DNA of 64,000 bases, taken from the NCBI RefSeq assembly GCF_000022025.1, contig NC_011886.1, positions 124,001 through 188,000 on the forward strand, given 5' to 3'. This document shows positions 53,039-59,914 of the stretch, one piece after another. How positions within the stretch are numbered: the stretch's first letter is position 1; each line of letters begins with the position of its first letter. The position numbers and the translations under genes were made by a program. The stretch is from Pseudarthrobacter chlorophenolicus A6. GTDB lineage: Bacteria; Actinomycetota; Actinomycetes; Actinomycetales; Micrococcaceae. The notes under the pieces were generated by a model. It did not search any database, was not told where the DNA came from, and was given only the letters and a program-made list of their open reading frames with translations.

Positions 53039-53812
53039 TTACGCCGCGGATCCGGCGTTGCGGCGGCGGATCAGGTAGGTTCCGCCGGCGGCTGCGGCGA
53101 GGACCAGACCGCCGCCCAGGGCGAGCACGCCGGTGTCGGTGTTCCCGGTCTGCTGTGCGACGCCGGTGTCGGCGCCGCCTGCCGGCATTTTCATCTGGCC
53201 TGCGGCCAGGGTTCCGCAGAGCGCGGGCGACGTCGCGGCCAGCGGCAGGCTGGGTACGAGGTCGGACTTGGCGGCCTGTCCCTTTTCGGTCAGGGTTGCC
53301 GGGTCCAGGCCGTGGACGACGACGACGGCGGTGCCGGCTTCCAGTGCGGCCTTCGTCTCGGCGTTCAGCTCGAAGGTCCGGTCGACGGTGTAGCTGGCGC
53401 CTTGGCCGGCGACCTTCAGGTCCAGGCCCGCCGCGGGGCTGGTGTCGCCGCTGGTGGACAACGTCGTCACGATCCCGCCGTACGAGGGAGCGCCCTCGGT
53501 GGTGGAAACAACACCGTCGCCGTCCGTGTCAGCGGACGGGGCCGGGCAGACGCCCTGCGCGCCACCGTGAATGTGCTGCACGTGCGGGTACGGGGCATCC
53601 ATGAACGTCGGTGCCAGCCCGGAGACTTTCAGGACGGCGTGGGCCTGGTTACCCGTGACGTCCACGGTGACAGTGCCGGAGGCGGAGCTGCCATTGATCT
53701 GGGACAGCGTGGACTGGTACGAGTGATCGGCTGCCGAGGCAGGGGCACTGGAGAGGGCCAGGGCGCCCAACGCCAGGGTGGGGACAGCAAGGAAGCGCAG
53801 TGTCTTGTTCAT
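53039..53812 (-). CDS. CHRD domain cell-wall protein with sortase-type sorting tail
   Basis: 257 residues. Signal peptide (LRFLAVPTLALGALALSSAPASA), then a CHRD domain (ASGTVTVDVTGNQAHAVLKVSGL; HVQHIHGGAQG) with an EF-hand-like DTDGDGVVSTTEG loop. The C terminus has NTDTG followed by a hydrophobic helix (VLALGGGLVLAAAAGGTYL) and RRRN, the layout of a sortase substrate with a variant of LPXTG. ATG 53812 follows GAGGAG; the longer frame upstream is not coding. It is the first gene of the minus-strand run with the sortase, so the two probably form an enzyme-substrate pair. Confidence 0.85.
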   Translation of the reverse strand: MNKTLRFLAVPTLALGALALSSAPASAADHSYQSTLSQINGSSASGTVTVDVTGNQAHAVLKVSGLAPTFMDAPYPHVQHIHGGAQGVCPAPSADTDGDGVVSTTEGAPSYGGIVTTLSTSGDTSPAAGLDLKVAGQGASYTVDRTFELNAETKAALEAGTAVVVVHGLDPATLTEKGQAAKSDLVPSLPLAATSPALCGTLAAGQMKMPAGGADTGVAQQTGNTDTGVLALGGGLVLAAAAGGTYLIRRRNAGSAA

Positions 53813-53874
53813 CGGAAAATCAATCTCCTCATCAAGGGGCGGGTGATGTCCCGAAAGAACAGGGACAAACAGCG

Positions 53875-53902
53875 GTTCGACACCAACACCTGGCCCGGAT
53901 GG
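53875..53902 (-). promoter_or_regulatory. SigK-like promoter for the CHRD/sortase run
   Basis: On the minus strand, CCATCC (53902-53897), a 16-base spacer and TCGAAC (53880-53875) resemble the mycobacterial SigK consensus CCATCC-N16/17-CCGAAT, with two mismatches in the second box. It ends 63 bases upstream of the CHRD start. Confidence 0.45.
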
Positions 53903-54224
53903 GTCACGCGGGTGATCCGCGCCACACAGCCTTCGGCCGGAGATGAGCGCATAGTGCCGTCTATGCCCGGCGCCTCTTCGCCTGTGGGCCTCATCGGGGT
54001 GTGCCCTGGCCGCGGAAACTCGCGGTGCCCACTGGACCAGAACCTCTAGCGGCCTTGCCGCGTGCGCCCAGTGCGCCGGCGTCGGACCGGCCGGGAAATC
54101 CCGCGCGGCAGTGGCCGGCTTCTGCCGGTGATGCGGTGCCCCTGCTCGCTGCGGGCGGGGTGTGCGCGGCACCCGGATTTGGCGGGTGGCCGATGCCACC
54201 CGTTGAAAATCTCTTCACGTAGAC

Positions 54225-54251
54225 CCATCCAGTGCGCGGTCTTACCCGAAT
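54225..54251 (+). promoter_or_regulatory. SigK-like promoter for the fasciclin gene
   Basis: CCATCC (54225-54230), a 15-base spacer and CCGAAT (54246-54251) match both boxes of the SigK consensus exactly, with a slightly short spacer. It is about 100 bases before the fasciclin ATG. In mycobacteria SigK drives the fasciclin genes mpt70 and mpt83. Confidence 0.6.
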
Positions 54252-54352
54252 GGCCAATGAGACACCGGCTCCGGCCAGTTCAGAAAGCCCTCTAACGCAA
54301 GCCAATGATCCTGGCTTGGGACAAGGGGCGACCAGCACAAGGAGAATTCACC

Positions 54353-55033
54353 ATGCAGACAATCAAGCGCACAACCTTCACGGTCGCAGGTGTTGCCGCG
54401 GCAGCGCTGCTCAGCCTGACAGCCTGCGGCGGCTCCGGCACCACGTCAGGATCGTCCGCGTCGTCGGCACCCATGTCGTCCGCGCCCAGCTCCAGCATGG
54501 CCTCGCCGTCCGCCAGCGCATCAGCAGACGGCATGGATCCGGCTGCCAACCTGGTTGGCCCGGGCTGCGCCGCGTACGCCGAGCAGGTCCCCACCGGTGC
54601 CGGTTCGGTCTCAGGCATGGCCCTGGACCCGGTTGCCGTCGCAGCCTCCAACAACCCGCTGCTGACCACGCTCACCGCAGCCGTGTCCGGCAAGCTCAAC
54701 CCCAAGGTCGACCTGGTGGACACCCTCAACGGCGGCGAATTCACGGTCTTCGCACCGGTCGATGACGCCTTCAAGAAGATCGATCCCGCCACCATCGAAA
54801 CCCTGAAGACCGACGACGCGCTCCTGAGCAAAATCCTGACCTACCACGTGGTACCCGGCCAGATCACCCCGGACAAGATCGCCGGCACCCACGCGACGGT
54901 CCAGGGAGACTCCGTCACCGTCACCGGCAGCGGCGACAACCTCAAGGTCAACGACGCCAACGTCATTTGCGGCGGCGTCAAGACCAAGAACGCCACCGTC
55001 TACCTGGTCGACTCCGTCCTGATGCCCAAGTAG
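54353..55033 (+). CDS. fasciclin domain lipoprotein (MPT70/MPT83-like)
   Basis: 226 residues. Lipoprotein signal with LLSLTACGG near 20-28, a Ser/Ala-rich linker, and one fasciclin domain: [52 protein letters not shown] and [11 protein letters not shown]. These are surface adhesion-type proteins; in mycobacteria relatives are under SigK/RskA control. ATG 54353 follows AAGGAG. A SigK-like promoter lies about 100 bases upstream and a sulfite-oxidase-like gene follows, a neighbourhood also seen around mycobacterial relatives. Confidence 0.9.
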   Translation: MQTIKRTTFTVAGVAAAALLSLTACGGSGTTSGSSASSAPMSSAPSSSMASPSASASADGMDPAANLVGPGCAAYAEQVPTGAGSVSGMALDPVAVAASNNPLLTTLTAAVSGKLNPKVDLVDTLNGGEFTVFAPVDDAFKKIDPATIETLKTDDALLSKILTYHVVPGQITPDKIAGTHATVQGDSVTVTGSGDNLKVNDANVICGGVKTKNATVYLVDSVLMPK

Positions 55034-55223
55034 AGACCGAACAGCTGGATACGGCGCTGGTCTGACGGACACTACCTGGCCCCGATAGGTCGGCGCATCC
55101 GAATCCGCCGCGCCCCAGGGGCCCGAGCACGGTACACCACCGCGCCCGGTCCCCTGAGGCGTTTAAGGACACTGCCGCCCGCAGCAGCCCTGCCGGCACA
55201 ATCTTTACTCCCGGCCGCTCCGA

Positions 55224-56819
55224 ATGCCTGCCATGACAATGCTACGGAACCGCCTCACTGGACCCGCTCCCCTGGCTGCGCTGGCAGGTGTGGTGGCTGC
55301 CGCCGTCGTACTGGCCGTGGCGGAGCTGCTCGGCGCCTTCTTCACCGCCCGCGCCACACCGCTCTTTGCCCTTGGCTCCACGTTCATTGATTTCACTCCG
55401 GGGTGGCTGAAGGATTTTGCCATCGCCACGTTCGGCACCAATGACAAGGCGGCCCTGTTCGTGGGCATGGGCCTGACGATCACCGTCCTGGCCTGCGTTT
55501 TGGGTATTGTGGCGTTCCGCAATTGGGCCTTGGGCGTCCTGGGCGTCCTGTTCATGGGCGCGGTGATCGTGGCGTGCGTGGTGACCCGCGCGGGTGTTTC
55601 GGCCGTTGATGCCATCCCCGCCGTCCTGGGAACCCTCGCGGGTGTTGCGGTGCTCCGTTTCCTGGTGAACCGGGTACAGGCCCTGAAGGCCTGGCCCGAG
55701 GCGCCGGCAGACCTGGCGTACGACGCCGACGCACGGGTTGGGAACGAAGGCAGCAGCCGCCGGCGGTTCTTTGCCGCGGCCGGGATCACCGCTGTTGCGG
55801 CCGGCGTCGCAGCCACGGGAGGCCGGTTGCTCGGTGCCGCGCGCAGCAACATCGCCAAGGCACGCGAAGCGCTCCAGCTCCCCACACCGGCAACGGCCGC
55901 CCCGCCCATTCCGGCCGGCGTCCAGTCGTCCGTGGACGGGGCTCCGCCCTGGGTGACCCCCAACAACGACTTCTACCGCATCGACACCGCCTTGAGCGTT
56001 CCCGAAATCAACGCTGACGACTGGGAACTGAGGGTCCACGGCCTGGTGGAACAAGAGGTGCGCCTGACGTTCCAGGACCTGCTCGACGCCGACCTCATCG
56101 AATCGCATGTGACGCTCACCTGCGTCTCGAACCCGGTGGGCGGGAACCTGGCCGGCAACGCGAAGTGGCTGGGGCTGCCGCTCCGGGAGGTGCTGAAGCG
56201 GGCCAAGCCGAAGGACGGCGCCGACATGGTCCTCTCCACCTCCATCGACGGCTTCAGTGCGTCCACACCCCTGGAAGTGCTGCAGGACGGCAGGGACGCC
56301 ATGCTGGCCATCGGCATGAACGGCGAGCCGCTGCCCCTGGAGCATGGCTACCCGGTGCGGATGGTGGTGCCGGGCCTGTACGGGTTCGTCTCAGCCACCA
56401 AGTGGGTGGTGGACCTGGAGGTCACCCGGTTCGCCGACAGCAAGGCGTACTGGACCGAGCGCGGCTGGGCCGAACGTGGGCCCATCAAGACCATGGCGCG
56501 GGTTGACGTGCCCAAGTCCTTCGCCAAGGTCCCGGCCGGGAAGGTTGCCGTGGGCGGCACCGCCTGGGCCCAGACCCGGGGCATCACCAAAGTGGAAATC
56601 CAGATCGACAACGCGGACTGGGTGGAGGCCACGCTGTCCACCGAGGCCTCCCTGGTGACCTGGCGGCAGTGGTCCTATGAATGGGATGCCACGCCGGGTC
56701 CGCACTACATCAAGGTCCGCGCCACGGACGGCACGGGCGAAGTGCAGACGGAGCAGCGCGCGGACCCCGTCCCGGACGGCGCCTCGGGCTGGCAGTCCGT
56801 GATGGTCACCGTACAATAG
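55224..56819 (+). CDS. membrane-anchored sulfite-oxidase-like molybdoenzyme
   Basis: 531 residues. The N-terminal ~150 residues hold four or five membrane helices. An internal twin-Arg-like segment SSRRRFFAAAGITAV follows near 180, and then a sulfite-oxidase molybdopterin domain from about 250: PNNDFYRIDTAL, the Moco-ligand Cys in VTLTCVSNPVGGNLAG, GYPVRMVVPGLYG and WVVDLEVTRF. The last ~110 residues form the Mo-co dimerisation fold (GTAWAQTRGITKVEIQID). It should act outside the cytoplasm. ATG 55224 is used; ATG 55233 is also possible. It lies 190 bases after the fasciclin gene, possibly co-regulated. Confidence 0.9.
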   Translation: MPAMTMLRNRLTGPAPLAALAGVVAAAVVLAVAELLGAFFTARATPLFALGSTFIDFTPGWLKDFAIATFGTNDKAALFVGMGLTITVLACVLGIVAFRNWALGVLGVLFMGAVIVACVVTRAGVSAVDAIPAVLGTLAGVAVLRFLVNRVQALKAWPEAPADLAYDADARVGNEGSSRRRFFAAAGITAVAAGVAATGGRLLGAARSNIAKAREALQLPTPATAAPPIPAGVQSSVDGAPPWVTPNNDFYRIDTALSVPEINADDWELRVHGLVEQEVRLTFQDLLDADLIESHVTLTCVSNPVGGNLAGNAKWLGLPLREVLKRAKPKDGADMVLSTSIDGFSASTPLEVLQDGRDAMLAIGMNGEPLPLEHGYPVRMVVPGLYGFVSATKWVVDLEVTRFADSKAYWTERGWAERGPIKTMARVDVPKSFAKVPAGKVAVGGTAWAQTRGITKVEIQIDNADWVEATLSTEASLVTWRQWSYEWDATPGPHYIKVRATDGTGEVQTEQRADPVPDGASGWQSVMVTVQ

Positions 56820-57001
56820 CTGTACAGGCACACCCGCCGGAACCTCCACAGGCCCAGGCCCGGTCCAGCGCTCAGCGCGTACTGCTCCTGGCTGCTGCAC
56901 CCCGGTCGGCAGCGCGCGGCTGCGGCATCAAGGGCTCCTCGGTCCACTTCACCCCGGCAGTCCTGGTCGGCAAATACTGCAACCGGTGCTGTTGGATTCT
57001 G

Positions 57002-57421
57002 TCAGGGTGTGGGCAGGGCGCGGATGGTGTTGTTGCGTTTTTCGTGGGTGAGTTCGGCCAGGCCGAGTGCTTCGAGCAGCGGCGGGAGATACATTCCGAA
57101 CCGTCCGCGGTAGCCTTTCCGCAGCCCGTACCAGCCGCCAACGGGGTTGCCGGGGTCCCGGCCCCAGGCTTCGACGCTGCCCTCGGGGGCGGGTTTGGAT
57201 TCATCGGCAGCACCCAAAGGAACCCAATCTCCTTGCTGGACCAGCCAGGCGTGCAGGTCCTCGACCGCCCGAAGGTGGTATTTGAGAGTTGTTGAGCCGA
57301 CCTGGCAGACAAGCGCCGGCGGTTCGGCCTCGGCATCACGGTACATCTGGTACTCCGATGACCCGGGCGCCGTCACCAGCTTCCACGGATCCGCCTTCGT
57401 TCCCTCACCCACACAAACCAC
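57002..57421 (-). CDS. DUF6855 family protein
   Basis: 139 residues without a membrane helix. The conserved stretch APGSSEYQMYRD, LVCQVGSTTLKYHLRAVEDL, LVQQGDWVPLGAADE and GRFGMYLPPLLEALGLAELTHEKRNN agrees with an actinobacterial family of unknown function (DUF6855) that I recognise by pattern. GTG at 57421 follows AGGTGG. It is convergent with the molybdoenzyme gene. Function is unknown. Confidence 0.8.
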   Translation of the reverse strand: MVCVGEGTKADPWKLVTAPGSSEYQMYRDAEAEPPALVCQVGSTTLKYHLRAVEDLHAWLVQQGDWVPLGAADESKPAPEGSVEAWGRDPGNPVGGWYGLRKGYRGRFGMYLPPLLEALGLAELTHEKRNNTIRALPTP

Positions 57422-58211
57422 CCACCTGTCGACTCCATGCCTCGGCCTTCAGCGTATGGTCTTCCATCACCCCAGGTAAACAGCTGGTGGATTGGCTGCT
57501 GCATCCGCCCAAGGCCCCCGATGAGCACGTCAGGTGCACAGCGGGCGGGTTAGTGGCCGGCCATGGTGAAGTTGCTGCACGAGCCTGAGCCGATTTCGTG
57601 GGGGCGGCGCCCAGCGGGACTGGCCCCCGCGGTCGGGCGGAACGGATTGATCATCGGACGCATCCTGTGAGTCCTTGTGAGTCTTGTGAGTGCCTGAGGG
57701 TCTATCCGCTCCGGTGGCCGGGGCGGACGGGAGTGCAGACCCGTCCAGGACGCGGCGCTCCCGGGCCGGGAGGGGCATGATTCCGGAGCAGGGGGAGCGG
57801 CAACGTCCCCTGAGCGTGTGTCGAGTGCCGTGTCGTCCCGGCCGGGGTGGTGGGTTCCCGTAGCGAGCCAACCGGCCCGCCCTTGTTCGCGCTGGATGCC
57901 TGGCAAGGCCAACCACGACGCCGGGGCAGGGGCGGCCGGCGACGGCTGGGGGAGGCCCCGGGTCTCAACGGCGCCCCCGTCGCCGGCCTGCCCCAACGGT
58001 AGAAGGCCGGCTGCACACGCCGCGCGAGTGATCGGTACGTGTTCCTGTCACGCGCACATGAAGTAGCAGCCGGGGCGGCGCGTGCCACCGCCTCGCCAGG
58101 AACCGGACACTGGCGGCGGGGAACGAGCCACTGCCCGTCGCCCGCTACCGCTCACCCCGGCGCGTCAGTGCCCGGCGCGGCAACCGCGGGGTTCACCATA
58201 GGATGCTGGGC
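57422..58211. other. GC-rich stretch without a supported gene
   Basis: Nearly 0.8 kb. Open frames here on both strands are Pro/Arg/Gly-rich with no motif. Three tandem GTGAGT units lie at 57667-57693. Confidence 0.45.
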
Positions 58212-58800
58212 ATGAGGGTAGCGAAAACGGATGTCATCGCCGAACTGCCGGCACCGCTGGCCCGCGCGATCGTCCGCCGGATACATGGAGAAGGTCGAGA
58301 CCGACCACGGCGGGGACACCTGGTGGGACACCACCGTCCAGGGCAACGCCCTGGCCATGGCCGGCTTCGGAAAACCCATCAGCCGAAAAACCGCCGACCG
58401 GCTCATCGCCGACCTGCTGGACCGGGCAGGGGCCTACAACGCTGACCCGGCCAGGCCGCTGTTCATCAACACGCTTCGGGTGTTCGGCAGCTACCTCGAC
58501 CCCCAGACTGACCCGTTCGGCGATGTCGACCTCGAGCTCACTTACGGCCGCAGGATCACCGATCCCAAGCTCGTTGCTGACTACGCCAGGGCCAGCGGCC
58601 GGTCCTTCACCACCTACGTGGACCGGCTGCTCTGGCCTCACACCGAACTGGTCCAGCATCTGAAGAACCGGTCGGCGTTCATCAACATCACGACCGAAGA
58701 CATCACCCGGCTCACCGACCGGTCCGAGGCCATCTACCGCGTCGACGACGATCCGCAGGCCGTGCCGCCTCCGGCCGACAGGACCCTCACCGGCCGCTGA
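58212..58800 (+). pseudogene. nucleotidyltransferase-domain protein, frame-broken N terminus
   Basis: From about 58285 the frame encodes a nucleotidyltransferase-like fold: WWDTTVQGNALAMAGFGKPI, then LRVFGSYLDPQTDPFGDVDLEL, which is the GS-x(n)-DvD metal motif of minimal nucleotidyltransferases. Directly before it, a different frame (58212-58290) encodes a good N terminus (RVAKTDVIAELPAPLARAIVRR). The two parts look like one gene with a frameshift and probably a short internal deletion at about 58275-58290. An intact reading from ATG 58285 would give 171 residues and might still be translated. Confidence 0.65.
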
Positions 58801-58876
58801 AACCGGGCCTTTTCGGGCGTCTCCCCCGGCCATTCTGAAACGCCGATAATTGATCTTCTGTAAAGCTGGGGTCTGA
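58796..58876 (+). repeat. dispersed repeat, right copy
   Basis: Copy of the segment at 48256-48334 in the same orientation, with shared blocks TCTCCCCC, CGCCGATAA and CTTCTGTAAAGCT. It begins at the end of the broken nucleotidyltransferase gene. Confidence 0.55.
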
Positions 58877-59124
58877 CCTGCATTTTGGCCGACGCGTCAT
58901 TTTGGGCCATTGAGAAGGGCAGTAGCTGCGCCTGCTGTCGTCCAGACGACAGGTTCAGCTGTGGCCTCATGGAATCTGATGAGCCCTTCGGATCGTGGAA
59001 TAGCTGGCTCCTCGAATCTCGCGGAACGCCGAAAACCCGACTCCATAAGGCCCGCTGTATAGCTGGGCTTCGGGCAGGCATAGTGTCAGGGCGGTGCAGG
59101 CTGAGGAGGAAGCCGACGAATTCA

Positions 59125-59757
59125 TCACTTAGGACCCTCCGTTGACCTGCGGCGCGTGCGCTCAACAGCAGCGAAGAAATCAGTCAAGCGCTCAAGCGTT
59201 CTGTTTGTCTTCGATACGGCCTCGGCCACTAGATGGAGGCTGCCATCGGGCACGGCAGCCGTCGCTCTAATGTCGTCGACGTCGACGATGTACGTCAGAG
59301 GTTTGAGGCCACCAAATGGACCAGCCGCACTTATTGTGAGCTTGTACCGCTTAGGGCTGTCGGCACCCACTATCTGCCATGCGACGCCCAGATTCCACAC
59401 CAGAGTTCGACCTGGGGGCAACGATGGAATGCCACGCCTAAGTACTTCTAGAGCGTGTCCGGCCTCGTCCTCGAAGGGCATTTGAAGAGGTGGCTCGAAG
59501 CCAACCGTAACGTCGGTTGCAACCGTCGGGCCAGAGTTACCGACGATGAGGTTTAGAAGCCCGCCCTGCTTGGTATCGGGTCTCATGTCCACCCATACAT
59601 AGGGTTGCGCCGCGTCCTCTGCTATTTGCTTCTGAAGACGTGTTTGCTTGTACGCGGCGACGGCGGCGATACCTGTGAAGATCAGGGCGACCACGGCGGC
59701 AGCGGCCGCGATGAGACTCCCATAGGCCGAAAGCGCCGCAGATGCATTTGGATCCAT
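59125..59757 (-). CDS. membrane-anchored hypothetical protein, 210 aa
   Basis: One N-terminal membrane helix (LIAAAAAVVALIFTGIAAVAAY, about residues 15-36) is followed by a short coiled stretch (QTRLQKQIAED) and a soluble beta-rich domain with AQPYVWVDMRPD, NLIVGNSGPTVATDVTVGFEPPL and TYIVDVDDIRA. The layout is like small phage- or defence-associated membrane proteins of unknown role. I do not recognise the family. It lies near the two-gene DUF4365 locus on the same strand but is separated by 157 bases. Confidence 0.7.
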   Translation of the reverse strand: MDPNASAALSAYGSLIAAAAAVVALIFTGIAAVAAYKQTRLQKQIAEDAAQPYVWVDMRPDTKQGGLLNLIVGNSGPTVATDVTVGFEPPLQMPFEDEAGHALEVLRRGIPSLPPGRTLVWNLGVAWQIVGADSPKRYKLTISAAGPFGGLKPLTYIVDVDDIRATAAVPDGSLHLVAEAVSKTNRTLERLTDFFAAVERTRRRSTEGPK

Positions 59758-59914
59758 GCCCCCATGCTAGGTGGAGTAATCGCCCAAGAATCGCCTGGTT
59801 CCCTCTAATCCATTAACATCGGCACGCACGGGTGGGAACACTCAGAGGTTTGAGCAGGGCGCCGATGATGATCGCCGTCTCCTTCGCTTGGCGAAGCGTG
59901 ACAACTTAGAACTT

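Larger units (their letters stand above)
53813..54352. other. divergent intergenic region
   Basis: About 540 bases between the minus-strand CHRD gene and the plus-strand fasciclin gene. No gene is supported. It contains a SigK-like promoter pointing in each direction (separate entries). Confidence 0.55.

Noticed and set aside
57667..57693. Three tandem GTGAGT units as possible iterons or a CRISPR seed
   Set aside because: Only three short units with 2-4 base spacers, no array and no replication gene nearby.
57550..57996. 148-residue minus-strand open frame in the GC-rich gap
   Set aside because: Pro/Arg/Ala-rich low-complexity sequence without start signals.
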